Origin: Nitrospira sp.
GTDB taxonomy: Bacteria; Nitrospirota; Nitrospiria; Nitrospirales; Nitrospiraceae
Direction: 5' to 3'
Assembly (NCBI GenBank): GCA_012032965.1
Contig: JAAUPT010000003.1
Span: forward strand, 1-18,695
DNA: 18,695 bases
Shown: piece after piece, positions 1 through 7,336 of the stretch
Layout: every line of letters begins with the position of its first letter
How positions within the stretch are numbered: position 1 is the first letter of the stretch
Program-made: the position numbers and the translations under genes
Notes under the pieces: model-generated
Told to the model about the DNA's origin: nothing
Seen by the model: only the letters and a program-made list of their open reading frames with translations
Database searches by the model: none

Positions 1-1
1 A

Positions 2-265
2 GGGGCCCGGCTGGTCGCCTGTCTTGAGGCGTTGCAGGGGCAGGTGGCGCAGGTCGTCTATGTCGATTCCGGATCAACCGACCGCTCGGTCGATGCCGCG
101 CAGGAGGCCGGTGCACAGGTCGTCGCGCTGGACATGTCGCGCCCCTTTACCGCCGCAAGGGCACGCAATGCGGGCCTTGCCGAACTGCCGCAAGACGCTG
201 AATTCGTGCAATTCCTGGATGGGGACTGCGTGCTTCAGGCGGGCTGGATCGGCACGGCCTTGGCG
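2..265 (+). CDS. Family 2 glycosyltransferase, fragment cut by the contig edge
   Basis: The frame is open from the first bases of the window, so the start lies outside it. The translation shows the N-terminal half of a GT-A fold family 2 glycosyltransferase: the nucleotide-binding strand VVYVDSGSTDRSV, the conserved TAARARNAG segment, and a DxD-type metal/sugar-nucleotide site in FLDGDC. Such enzymes transfer sugars from nucleotide-sugar donors to polysaccharide or lipid acceptors; the substrate cannot be told. Glycosyltransferase similarity stops after GWIGTALA, near 265, and the same frame runs on into an unrelated family. The stretch also looks more GC-rich than the genes that follow. I think this piece is foreign to the rest of the contig, most likely an assembly chimera. 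Confidence 0.6.
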
Positions 266-382
266 ATCTGGGAGCATTCGAACGTCGATTTCAAGCTGCC
301 GAAGCCGCTCTCCTACCTGATCGTCACGCCGCACTTTCACCGCTGGCATCACGCCAACGAGAAGGAAGCCATCGACAAGAAT
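266..382 (+). pseudogene. Sterol desaturase / fatty acid hydroxylase fragment fused in frame to the preceding glycosyltransferase piece
   Basis: In the same frame as the preceding fragment, the residues from IWEHSNV to EAIDKN match the C-terminal part of the sterol desaturase / fatty acid hydroxylase superfamily. The clustered histidines of PHFHRWHH, part of the di-iron site, are the key motif, and HSNV lies shortly before it as in the family. Full-length members are membrane proteins of about 250-300 residues with several histidine clusters; only about 39 residues are here. The piece has no start of its own and its usual continuation (a DRLFGT-like segment) is absent. I read it as a misjoined or relic fragment, not as a working gene. 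Confidence 0.55.
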
Positions 383-554
383 CGCGCGCGCGCCCACTCT
401 ACTGGATCATCCTCTCGATCGCTTTCTTCTCCTTCATCTACTTTACGAACTCGCTCTTCTTCCCCTATTCGAGCGTGCGGCTTTCGCCTCTGGGGTTCGC
501 CTTCGGTACCATCGATCGCGACGAATTCCTGCTCTCTCCAGTCTCTTCAACAAC
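383..554. other. Unresolved junction stretch between unrelated gene fragments
   Basis: No reading frame here can be assigned with confidence. Frame 1 encodes a strongly hydrophobic run (YWIILSIAFFSFIYF) that looks like one membrane helix. Frame 3 is open and continuous with the glycosyltransferase that follows; from about 505 it reads RRIPALSSLFNNVLAHLPG, which resembles the end of the methyltransferase domain that, as I recall, precedes this glycosyltransferase in Nitrospira. A short alternating CG run (383-392) marks the left side. The stretch may hold a misjoin, more indels, or both. Confidence 0.4.
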
Positions 555-1358
555 GTGCTCGCGCATCTCCCAGGTTTTCGAGCAGTATGCCTCTCCCACT
601 ACGTCGTGGCACGACCACGGATGCGAAGACCGGAACGTCCATACTCAACGACGATCGTGATCCCATGCCGAAACGAACGAGGCAACATCGATGCGGCGCT
701 CAGGAGAATTCCACGATTCGGCGGTAGGCAAGAGATCATTTTTGTCGATGGGCACTCGAGTGACGGGACGCCGGATGAAATCCGACGTGTGATGGCCTTT
801 TATCCCGGCAAGAACATCAAACTGTTGGTACAGGACGGAACTGGGAAAGGCGATGCGGTGCGTAAAGGGTTCGAAAAGGCAACCGGTGATGTACTCATGA
901 TCCTGGATGCGGACCTGACGGTACCACCGGAGGCGCTCCCGAAGTTCTATGAGGCCATTGCAGGTGGGAAAGGCGAGTTCATTAACGGCTGTCGCCTCGT
1001 CTACCCCATGGAAACCCAGGCGATGCGCCTGATCAATCTGATGGGGAATAAATTCTTCGGTCTTGCCTTCTCGTGGTTGTTGAACCAACGCATCAAAGAC
1101 ACGCTCTGCGGGACCAAAGTGTTGTTTCGAACTGATTATGAGCGACTGGCTGCCAATCGACAGTACTTTGGGGAATTCGACCCCTTCGGCGATTTTGACT
1201 TGTTGTTCGGGGCGTCGAAATTGAACCTGCATATTCTTGAGATCCCCGTTCGGTATCACGCGCGATCCTACGGTACCACGAATATCCAGCGATTTGCCCA
1301 TGGGTGGCTGCTGCTGAAAATGACGGTATACGGGTTTTTCCGCCTAAAGGCCGTGTGA
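555..1358 (+). CDS. DPM1-like family 2 glycosyltransferase (probably the C-terminal part of a methyltransferase-glycosyltransferase fusion)
   Basis: This is a GT-A family 2 glycosyltransferase related to dolichyl/polyprenyl-phosphate mannosyltransferases. It would transfer a sugar from a nucleotide donor to a lipid carrier or surface glycan on the cytoplasmic face of the membrane. Visible landmarks are TTIVIPCRNERGNI (first strand), IIFVDGHSSDGT, GKGDAVRKGF, and the DxD-like metal site in MILDADLTVPP, followed by GNKFF and a DTLCGTKVLF acceptor-side segment. No C-terminal membrane helices of the GtrB type are evident. The frame stays open upstream to at least 393, and residues before TTIVIPC resemble the tail of a SAM methyltransferase, so the first ATG at 555 is probably not the true start. 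The 5' part is lost in the junction mess. The stop overlaps the start of the next gene by one base (TGATG), which suggests one operon. Confidence 0.75.
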   Translation: MLAHLPGFRAVCLSHYVVARPRMRRPERPYSTTIVIPCRNERGNIDAALRRIPRFGGRQEIIFVDGHSSDGTPDEIRRVMAFYPGKNIKLLVQDGTGKGDAVRKGFEKATGDVLMILDADLTVPPEALPKFYEAIAGGKGEFINGCRLVYPMETQAMRLINLMGNKFFGLAFSWLLNQRIKDTLCGTKVLFRTDYERLAANRQYFGEFDPFGDFDLLFGASKLNLHILEIPVRYHARSYGTTNIQRFAHGWLLLKMTVYGFFRLKAV

Positions 1359-2083
1359 TGTCTCATGAGGTCTTGCATCACCATCGCGCTGTCTGGGAAC
1401 AGAAGCCTGTGCTCCGTCAGTTGTACGCAGATTGGTATCGGGCGATAGTCGCGTGGTTGGTACCTGGTCCGACAGTAGAGCTTGGCGGTGGAACCGGCAA
1501 TCTGAAAGAACATCTACCGAGAGCCTATTGTACGGACGTGGTGGTATTGCCGTGGTTGAATCTAGTCGCGGATGGGCAACGGCTCCCGTTTCGGTCTGAG
1601 TCGCTTGCGAATCTGGTGCTCTTCGACTGCTTGCATCATATCGAAAACGTGGCACTCTTCTTCGATGAGGCCCAGCGAACTCTCCGAGTGGGCGGGAGGA
1701 TCATCATCATGGATCCCTACCTCTCGTGGATCTCATTGCCGATTTACCGGTGGTTGCATCCGGAGCCGGTGGATTGTACAGAGGATCCGCTCCTTCTCAA
1801 GCCTCCTCAGGCCAGCCGCCGACCGTTCGATGCCAATCAAGCCGTCGCAACAATCTTATTCGAACGTAATCGATCTGGTTTTCAGGTGCGTTATCCAGGA
1901 TTCTCTATCCAACATATCCGGCGAATGGCCTGCGCCGCGTACCCGCTGAGTGGAGGCTTCGACCATCCTTCCCTGTTGCCGCAGTGGTTGGTGACACCGA
2001 TGCTCCGGTTGGAGCATCAACTGGAGAGGTTGGGCCGGCTTCTCGCCTTTCGTATGATGGTCGTTATCGAGCGTCGAGTGTGA
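1358..2083 (+). CDS. Class I SAM-dependent methyltransferase
   Basis: The 241-residue product has the SAM-binding motif I VELGGGTGN (residues 40-48), a motif II/III region with NLVLFDCLHHI, and RVGGRIIIMDPYLSW after it, the usual order of a Rossmann-fold methyltransferase of the Methyltransf_11 type. The acceptor is unknown. The start at 1358 was chosen because it overlaps the glycosyltransferase stop (TGATG); an in-frame ATG at 1304 lies inside that gene and is less likely. Pairing with a DPM1-like glycosyltransferase suggests modification of a surface glycan or lipid-linked sugar, which is inference from context only. No frame problem is visible. Confidence 0.8.
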   Translation: MSHEVLHHHRAVWEQKPVLRQLYADWYRAIVAWLVPGPTVELGGGTGNLKEHLPRAYCTDVVVLPWLNLVADGQRLPFRSESLANLVLFDCLHHIENVALFFDEAQRTLRVGGRIIIMDPYLSWISLPIYRWLHPEPVDCTEDPLLLKPPQASRRPFDANQAVATILFERNRSGFQVRYPGFSIQHIRRMACAAYPLSGGFDHPSLLPQWLVTPMLRLEHQLERLGRLLAFRMMVVIERRV

Positions 2084-2129
2084 GTCGAATGAGGACGAAT
2101 GAGACCTCATCCGTTGTCCCGTTGAATGC

Positions 2130-2159
2130 TTGCAAGGCGGGAGAGGCCGTCCCTATAAT
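2130..2159 (+). promoter_or_regulatory. Sigma70-type promoter of ndk
   Basis: TTGCAA at 2130-2135 and a perfect TATAAT at 2154-2159 are separated by 18 bases. The predicted transcript would start near 2166 and reach the ndk start after about 45 bases. This is the best-matching promoter in the window. Confidence 0.7.
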
Positions 2160-2211
2160 GAGCGCCGTTAATCAATCGCGACCTTAACTGTCTGGAGGAA
2201 TTGTAGACATC

Positions 2212-2631
2212 ATGAGCGAACGAACGTTGGCCATCATCAAGCCGGATGCTGTGAAGAAACAGGTCATTGGCGATATCATCCATCGATACGAGCAGGCAGG
2301 GCTGAAGCCTGTAGCGATAAGAATGCTCCACATGTCGAAGTCAGTCGCGGAAGGCTTCTATGCCGTACATAACGCGCGACCGTTCTTCGGAAGTCTTTGC
2401 GATTTTATGTCCTCAGGCCCTGCCGTGGTTCTGGTGCTACAGGGCGACAATGCCATCAAGAAGAACCGTGACTTAATGGGCGCGACGGACCCGGCGAAAG
2501 CCGATGCCGGGACCATTCGTAAAGCGCATGGCACGAATATCGAGTTCAATGCTGTTCATGGCTCCGATTCGCCGGAAACCGCGCAATTCGAGATCAGTTA
2601 TTTCTTTCCTGGCCAGGACATCTTCCAGTGA
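2212..2631 (+). CDS. ndk: Nucleoside diphosphate kinase
   Basis: Ndk moves the gamma phosphate from ATP to other nucleoside diphosphates through a phosphohistidine intermediate, in the cytoplasm. The protein is 139 residues, the usual bacterial length. It starts with the family signature [12 protein letters not shown] and carries the catalytic histidine at residue 116 within [13 protein letters not shown] and the R-rich GATDP loop (residues 90-94) are also present. A GGAGG ribosome-binding site lies 12 bases before the ATG. The gene has its own promoter and is followed by a strong hairpin, so it is probably transcribed alone. No frame problem is visible. Confidence 0.97.
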   Translation: MSERTLAIIKPDAVKKQVIGDIIHRYEQAGLKPVAIRMLHMSKSVAEGFYAVHNARPFFGSLCDFMSSGPAVVLVLQGDNAIKKNRDLMGATDPAKADAGTIRKAHGTNIEFNAVHGSDSPETAQFEISYFFPGQDIFQ

Positions 2632-2679
2632 AGCGTGCCTACTGGAAGGCCTGACCTTCGAGTTTTTCCGGATCTGCCC

Positions 2680-2721
2680 AGGCGAGAGAGACACAGCGTT
2701 GGTGCTGTTCCTCTCTCGCCT
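2680..2721 (+). terminator. Hairpin after ndk, probable transcription terminator
   Basis: AGGCGAGAGAG (2680-2690) pairs perfectly with CTCTCTCGCCT (2711-2721). Inside it, ACAGC pairs with GCTGT around a GTTGGT loop, after a 2 by 2 base internal mismatch. The stem is long, but the sequence that follows (CTCCGTTTAGTCCC) has no continuous T run, so it is not a textbook intrinsic terminator. It may end the ndk message or protect its 3' end. Confidence 0.55.
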
Positions 2722-2805
2722 CTCCGTTTAGTCCCTTTCAAGAATTGAACAGGTTCAGGCTACGGTACCCGCTGACCTTCGCCTGTGGCTCGCGGAGATC
2801 GTTCC

Positions 2806-2835
2806 TTGACAATGTCAGCCGGGCCAAACTACCAT
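2806..2835 (+). promoter_or_regulatory. Sigma70-type promoter upstream of gcvH
   Basis: A perfect TTGACA at 2806-2811 is followed after 18 bases by TACCAT at 2830-2835. The leader before the gcvH start would be about 95 bases. The rest of the gap between ndk and gcvH (2632-2937) holds only the hairpin and this site. Confidence 0.5.
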
Positions 2836-2937
2836 CCTGAAAAAGTTGAAAGAATAGGGCGGATGCAGAGGATGACCGAGGCATCCCGCCAGTTTGAGAG
2901 CTGTCCTCAACTGCATTGTTCTTCAAAGGGAGCCAAC

Positions 2938-3328
2938 ATGATTCCATCCGATTTGAAATTTCACACAGAGCACGAGTGGGTTCGTCTGAATGGGAAACGG
3001 GCGACCGTGGGTATCAGTGACATTTGCGCAGGATGCCTTAGGCGATATTGTGTTTGTGGACCTGCCAAAGGTGGGTACAGCGGTCAAGGTCGGTCAGCAG
3101 ATCGGGGAAGTGGAATCGACGAAAACGACCTCGACCATTTATACACCGGTGAGTGGAACGGTGATCGAGATCAACAACGAGTTGAAAGACCATCCCGAAG
3201 TGATGAATTCCGACCCCTACGGCAAGGGCTGGATCGCCGTGATCGATCTGGCCGAGCCTGGTACAGTTGAAGAATTGATGACGGCTGCACAGTATGAAGC
3301 CTTTCTAGCCAGCCAGAAAAAAGGCTGA
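2938..3328 (+). CDS. gcvH: Glycine cleavage system H protein (one frameshift, probably sequencing error)
   Basis: GcvH is the lipoyl carrier protein that shuttles the aminomethyl group between the P, T and L proteins of glycine cleavage. The N-terminus reads MIPSDLKFHTEHEWVRL in frame 1, typical of the family. At about 3020-3024 the frame moves to frame 2, where QDALGDIVFVDLPKVG and the lipoylation site ESTKTTS follow. Removing one base restores GISDFAQDALG and a 129-residue protein, the normal length, with the lipoyl lysine at residue 62. An AAAGGGAG ribosome-binding site precedes the ATG at 2938. No gcvP or gcvT is visible nearby. Confidence 0.93.
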
Positions 3329-3386
3329 TGTCCCGGTCGAGGTTGCAAGTCAGACTTTCCTGCCTACCTACTACGAAGACTGAGCG

Positions 3387-3830
3387 ATGATGCAGTCGTT
3401 GCTCTTCAAGCTGGGTCTCCTCATCGTCGCGATGGGAGTCAGCATGTGGATGATGGCGAGGTCTCATCCTAGGGGCCCTATTGCTGCGATAGCTGATGAG
3501 CGGACATTGGAGACGGTTCCGCGTACAGTTGATCTCGATGAGCAGTTTCCGAAGATCCAAGAAGTTGTTGGCACAACACAAGGGATACAAGCGGAGCAGC
3601 ACTTACTCGATCTCAATCGGGCAAGCGCTGGTGAGCTTGAAGCGTTGCCCGGCATCGGAGCGGTGTTGGCTCAGCGTGTGATCGCCTTTCGAACATCGGC
3701 CGGAGGTTTTCGTACAGTAGAAGATCTTCGTGAGGTCAAAGGTATTGGCTCAAAGAAGTTCGACCGCATCAAGTCATTGGTAACAGTCTCGGCATCTCGA
3801 TCACATGGAGCGAAACAGCACGAGCTATGA
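3387..3830 (+). CDS. ComEA-like helix-hairpin-helix DNA-binding protein, membrane-anchored
   Basis: The 147-residue product has one N-terminal membrane segment (about residues 5-23), a linker rich in charged and polar residues, and a ComEA-type pair of helix-hairpin-helix motifs at about 74-134. The landmarks are [18 protein letters not shown] and [17 protein letters not shown]. Members of this family bind double-stranded DNA without sequence specificity; ComEA acts in DNA uptake at the cell surface, but many short relatives have no proven role. Its stop overlaps the tyrS start (ATGA), so the two are probably translationally coupled. No convincing ribosome-binding site decides between ATG 3387 and ATG 3390. 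Confidence 0.8.
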   Translation: MMQSLLFKLGLLIVAMGVSMWMMARSHPRGPIAAIADERTLETVPRTVDLDEQFPKIQEVVGTTQGIQAEQHLLDLNRASAGELEALPGIGAVLAQRVIAFRTSAGGFRTVEDLREVKGIGSKKFDRIKSLVTVSASRSHGAKQHEL

Positions 3831-5037
3831 CGGATGTTCAACAACAACTAGACCTGATCCTGCGTGGGGCCGTCGAGGTGATTCAACAGGCTGAGCTGGA
3901 AGCGAAGCTCAAGCGGTCGCTTGCCGAAAAGCAGCCGTTACGCGTCAAGGCAGGGTTCGATCCGACTGCTCCGGATCTTCATCTGGGGCATACCGTCCTG
4001 ATCCATAAGTTGAAACACTTTCAAGATCTCGGACATCACGTGATCTTCCTTATCGGCGATTTCACTGGTCTGATTGGCGATCCCACCGGAGTCTCAGAAA
4101 CACGTAAAGCGTTGACCAAGGAGCAGGTGCAGGAGAATGCGAAGACCTACCAACGGCAGATTTTCAAGATTCTCGATCCGTCGAAAACAACGATTGAATT
4201 CAATAGCCGATGGATGGGCCCAATGACTGCCGATGGGCTGATCGAACTGGCCGCACACTATCGAGTGGCGCGCATGATGGAGCGGGACGATTTCCACAAG
4301 CGCTATCAGGAGCAGAAACCCATTAGTGTGCACGAATTTCTCTATCCGCTCGTGCAGGGCTATGATTCTGTGGCGTTGAAGGCAGACGTGGAATTGGGCG
4401 GGACGGATCAGAAATTTAATCTCTTGGTAGGGCGTGAACTACAGCGAGACTATGGGCAGGAGTCACAAGTTGTCATGACGATGCCGTTGCTCGAAGGAAC
4501 AGACGGTGTCAGGAAGATGAGCAAGAGCGTCGGCAACTATATCGCCCTGGAGGACAAACCGGGAGAGATGTTCGGGAAAGTCATGTCGATCAGCGATGGG
4601 TTGATGTATCGGTACTATGAATTGCTCACGACAGAAGATCTTGATCGTGCCAAGGCCCTCCACCCGATGGAGGCGAAACAGACACTCGCCGAACTGATCG
4701 TGGTGCGTTACCACGGAGTCGAAGCGGGCAAGCAGGCACGATCGGAATTTCAGCAAAAGTTTCAGGAACGTGAATTTCCTGAGGAGCCGGACGTCCGACT
4801 GAAAGTCACTGCCCGGGATTTACGAGAAGGGCAGGCCATCGGGCTGGTTGATCTTGTCGCCAAAACGGGGTTGGTTCCCAGTAAGAGTGAAGCGAGGCGG
4901 CTCATCATCAAGGTGGAATCGAGATCGATGGGCACAAACAGAGTGATGCCAGCGCGAAGTTGACGATCACGGAGGGTCGACAGTATCGGCTCAAGATCGG
5001 TCGGCGCAAGTTCGCGATCGTGGAATGGGCTGGATAG
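3827..5037 (+). CDS. tyrS: Tyrosine--tRNA ligase (one frameshift near the C-terminus, probably sequencing error)
   Basis: TyrS charges tRNA-Tyr with tyrosine. It is a class I synthetase: the HIGH-type motif is HLGH at residues 52-55 and KMSKS lies at 230-234. The segment [14 protein letters not shown] is typical of the tyrosine site. The frame breaks at about 4911-4914, where a run of three G appears as two. Undoing that loss gives LIIKGGIEIDG and a C-terminal S4 RNA-binding domain ending at the TAG at 5035-5037, for 403 residues, the length of the short (TyrZ-like) bacterial type. Without repair the protein would lose most of the S4 domain and gain a nonsense tail. Its start overlaps the ComEA-like gene by four bases. 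Confidence 0.95.
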
Positions 5038-5047
5038 CGCCTGTTCC

Positions 5048-5077
5048 TTGACTTGTTCTTTATTCCCCGCGTAGGAT
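5048..5077 (+). promoter_or_regulatory. Sigma70-type promoter of tRNA-Gly
   Basis: TTGACT at 5048-5053 and TAGGAT at 5072-5077 are 18 bases apart. The -10 box ends 12 bases before the mature tRNA 5' end, which leaves a very short leader. Confidence 0.5.
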
Positions 5078-5089
5078 GCGTTCCAGCGA

Positions 5090-5164
5090 GCGGGCGTAGC
5101 TCAGTGGTAGAGTCCTAGCTTCCCAAGCTAGTTGTCGTGGGTTCAAATCCCATCGCCCGCTCCA
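5090..5164 (+). tRNA. tRNA-Gly (anticodon CCC)
   Basis: A full cloverleaf can be drawn by eye. The acceptor stem is GCGGGCG/CGCCCGC with a T discriminator and an encoded CCA end. The D arm is GCTC/GAGT. The anticodon arm is CTAGC/GCTAG around the loop TTCCCAA, giving anticodon CCC, which reads GGG. The T arm is GTGGG/CCCAT with loop TTCAAAT. Total length is 75 bases. All stems close with only G-T wobbles as exceptions. Confidence 0.96.
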
Positions 5165-5353
5165 AATATTTCAAGTGCTTCCATCGTAGTTCTCATCGTG
5201 CCCATTTCTGATAAAAGGCGATTTAATTCCCTACCAACGGTTATGCTTGGTTGTCCCCATCTTGAGAGGGATGGAGTATCACTCGAATAGACTGGTAGAT
5301 ATGCCGCGCTACTTTTTGTGGAACGTAGGCCTACTTCAGTGAGGAGACCGCGC

Positions 5354-6112
5354 ATGCTGTACCGACCGGTAAGGGATTCCCTGTGCAGTGTGTTCTTGGT
5401 GACGTGTCTTTCCGCCTGTGGCAGCGAGGGCGATACTCCGTCGCCACCATCCCCCACTCTCTCTACAACATCTGCAGAGGGGCTTTGGAATGGGACCACC
5501 GACACTGGTCGTACCGTTGCCGGGCTTGTACTCGACGACGGTGTTTATTGGGTCCTCTATTCAGCAGTCGGCAACCCCTCGACCGTCGCCGGACTCATCC
5601 AAGGCGATAGCAGCTCAAAGAATGGGATTTTCAGTTCCACGAACGCGAAAGACTTGAGTCTGGAGACCGGAATCCTCGAGGCAACAATTAATGGCAACTA
5701 TACAGCGAGGCAAAGGTTGGACGTCACGATTGCCTATCAAGCTGGCGGGCAGAGTAAGCTTACGACGACATACGATAGCAATTACGATTTGCCTCCCGAT
5801 GTGAATGCCGTTGCGGGAGTCTATACTGGTCCAGTCGCGGTGAATGAAACCGTAAATGTTATGGTCACGTCAGCAGGCGGAATTTCAGGAAGTTCCAGCA
5901 CTGGATGTACCTTCACTGGTTCATTTTCACCCCGAGCACAGGGAAATGCATTTGATGTCACGATGACCTTTGGTGGACAAGCTGCATGTCTTAACGGAGG
6001 TGATACGGTGCGGGGAGTCGGATTTTATGACGCTGGAGCCAAGAGGCTCTACAGTGCTGCACTGAATGATACAAGAACGAAGGGATTCGTATTCCTCGGC
6101 ACGAAGCCGTGA
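5354..6112 (+). CDS. Putative lipoprotein of unknown function
   Basis: I do not recognise a named family. The product, 252 residues from the ATG at 5354, begins with a short basic region, a hydrophobic stretch (SVFLVTCLS) and a lipobox LSAC followed by G, so it is probably a lipid-anchored exported protein. A linker rich in Ser, Thr and Pro follows. The body looks all-beta, with many Gly, Thr and Ser, and seems to hold two similar halves, each opening with a GLWNGTTDTGRTV- or AGVYTGPVAV-like strand; the second half has a Cys pair (CTFTG and AACLNGG). I recall similar lipoproteins from Betaproteobacteria, so transfer is possible. The start was chosen from GAGGAG about 10 bases upstream; the in-frame ATG at 5318 would spoil the signal peptide. 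It stands alone, after the tRNA. Confidence 0.7.
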   Translation: MLYRPVRDSLCSVFLVTCLSACGSEGDTPSPPSPTLSTTSAEGLWNGTTDTGRTVAGLVLDDGVYWVLYSAVGNPSTVAGLIQGDSSSKNGIFSSTNAKDLSLETGILEATINGNYTARQRLDVTIAYQAGGQSKLTTTYDSNYDLPPDVNAVAGVYTGPVAVNETVNVMVTSAGGISGSSSTGCTFTGSFSPRAQGNAFDVTMTFGGQAACLNGGDTVRGVGFYDAGAKRLYSAALNDTRTKGFVFLGTKP

Positions 6113-6225
6113 CGGGTTGAACGGTTAGTGAGCACGACTTTCATCTATCGACAAGGGCCCTCGGGTTTGCCTCCTCCCCACCACAACTGAATTGAACGAC
6201 AGCTTGCCTGCTCCTGACGAGAGAG

Positions 6226-6254
6226 TTGCTGTTGGCTGATGTCGCTCGTAAAAT
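6226..6254 (+). promoter_or_regulatory. Possible promoter of the small membrane-anchored protein
   Basis: TTGCTG at 6226-6231 and TAAAAT at 6249-6254 are 17 bases apart, about 55 bases before the chosen start codon. It was picked by eye and is moderate support at best. Confidence 0.35.
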
Positions 6255-6309
6255 CCTGCGAAGCTCCTATCTAAATGGTTGCTACTGTGATTGCACGAAA
6301 GGATTAGCC

Positions 6310-6680
6310 ATGATGCACAAACAGATGTGTTTACTTTGTGCAGCCGCGTTCCTGGGTGGAATATTGGGTGGTGTACTCAGTACTCAGTTTTTGTTTCCAC
6401 GGTCGATTGAAGCCCAGAAGTTAAACGGGGTGAATGCCGAGGAGTTCCTCCTGCTCGATGCGAGAGGAAACGCGCGCGCAGGCCTTGGCCTGGATGCGAA
6501 CGGCGAAGTGGGGCTGGTGCTCAGAAGCAAGGGAACGGTGACCGGACCTTGACTCTTACTCCTGACGAACCTTCGGTCATCAGGTTGGTGGATCGCGGAG
6601 GTCGGGATGCTCTGGGGAGCACCGTAATGTCCTTAGAAAGGAAGAGAGGGGGGTTAGACCGCCTTTCGGACCAATCCTGA
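6310..6680 (+). CDS. Small membrane-anchored protein of unknown function (one probable frameshift)
   Basis: The product starts at ATG 6310 behind AAAGGA and has an N-terminal hydrophobic segment (about residues 7-28, Gly-rich) that is an uncleaved anchor or a signal peptide. A short domain follows with [25 protein letters not shown]. In frame 1 a stop appears at 6550-6552, after 80 residues. The repeat-like pattern continues in frame 3 as [24 protein letters not shown], which fits the same kind of protein; one lost base near 6541-6546 explains it. The repaired frame would run to the TGA at 6678-6680 (123 residues) and overlap the 3' end of rpmB by 27 bases on the opposite strand. I know similar short conserved proteins but no function. 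The true C-terminus is uncertain. Confidence 0.55.
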
Positions 6681-6845
6681 GCGCAGACAGCGGGTGCACA
6701 CGCGGATCCGTTTGTGACTCTTCCCGACCAGCGCGCGAACCGTTTGAATGTTCGGGTTGAACACACGCCTGGTTTTATTGTTGGCGTGGCTGACATTGTT
6801 GCCGGCTACGGGCTTCTTCTGACAAATCTCACACATGAGTGCCAC
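6654..6845 (-). CDS. rpmB: Large ribosomal subunit protein bL28
   Basis: The 63-residue product matches bL28: [21 protein letters not shown] at the N-terminus and [15 protein letters not shown] near the end. Cysteines 5, 8, 50 and 53 form two CxxC pairs, so this is the zinc-binding C+ form of the protein. The start is GTG, supported by AAGGAG eight bases upstream on the minus strand and by alignment to the usual MA-x-x-CEIC beginning. It runs convergent with the small membrane-anchored protein and divergent from the B12 locus. Confidence 0.95.
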   Translation of the reverse strand: MALMCEICQKKPVAGNNVSHANNKTRRVFNPNIQTVRALVGKSHKRIRVCTRCLRSGLVRKAV

Positions 6846-6893
6846 GTTCGTACTCCTTCTCCATGACTAGGTGAGCCCACACATAATGGCGGG

Positions 6894-6923
6894 ATAGTAC
6901 CACAGCAGGATAAACACTCACAA
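6894..6923 (-). promoter_or_regulatory. Possible promoter of rpmB
   Basis: On the minus strand TTGTGA (6918-6923) and TACTAT (6894-6899) are 18 bases apart, giving a leader of about 45 bases before the rpmB GTG. Confidence 0.4.
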
Positions 6924-7020
6924 GCGTCCTGAGTGTGTGGCCTCGCAAGAGCCCTTGATCCTATTTGAAAGAGGATACCGGCACCTAAGGTTGTGGAAGC
7001 GTCAGCCGACGTTATTGAAC

Positions 7021-7050
7021 TTGACAAATTTTGCGACTCTCTCCTATTGT
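7021..7050 (+). promoter_or_regulatory. Sigma70-type promoter of the btuFCD-nitrilase unit
   Basis: A perfect TTGACA at 7021-7026 and TATTGT at 7045-7050 are 18 bases apart. The expected start of transcription, near 7057, lies just before the riboswitch, as needed. Confidence 0.65.
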
Positions 7051-7065
7051 GCTGGCCATTGTAAC

Positions 7066-7279
7066 TCCTGAGTAAGGGAAGAGGGTACAAGCCCTCGCGG
7101 TCCCGCCGCTGTAAATGGGGACGAAACCCGGATAAGCCACTGTCTCGCATGTGAAACGTATCTCGTGAAGCGTATTTCGTAAGAGTTTTTATTTCAGCAC
7201 TTCACGAATGACGCCTCACGTGTTGGATGGGAAGGCTCGGGGAGTAGGGTGAACCATGAGCCAGAAGACCTGCTCAGAG
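7066..7279 (+). promoter_or_regulatory. Cobalamin riboswitch 1, upstream of btuF
   Basis: The conserved core of the cobalamin aptamer is readable in order. AAGGGAAGAGGGT at 7074-7086 is followed by CAAGCCCTC, CCCGCCGCTGTAA (7102-7114) and AGCCACTG (7135-7142). GGGAAGGC comes at 7229-7236, and the B12 box AGCCAGAAGACCTGC ends near 7273. A closing stem CTGAG (7068-7072) with CTCAG (7273-7277) brackets the aptamer. Between GCCACTG and GGGAAGGC lies an enlarged arm: CATGTGA (7148-7154) pairs with TCACGTG (7216-7222), and inside it TCGTGAAG (7163-7170) pairs with CTTCACGA (7200-7207). Adenosylcobalamin binding would switch off the downstream unit through the terminator at 7337. Confidence 0.9.
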
Positions 7280-7336
7280 AGATTGATCATTGTTCCCTCG
7301 AGGCTGGGGAGCAGGTGAGGATGAAGCAGCGGGTGC

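Noticed and set aside
32..727. Long open frame at 32-727 as one 231-residue gene
   Set aside because: Only its first two thirds show family similarity, to two unrelated families; the last third is a shadow of the glycosyltransferase frame with a Ser/Arg-rich nonsense composition.
2088..2109. Inverted repeat ATGAGG...CCTCAT after the methyltransferase as a terminator
   Set aside because: The stem is only six bases and has no T run; it could arise by chance.
5250..5275. CCATC...GATGG inverted repeat between the tRNA and the lipoprotein gene
   Set aside because: Five base pairs with no T run; too weak to call a terminator or operator.
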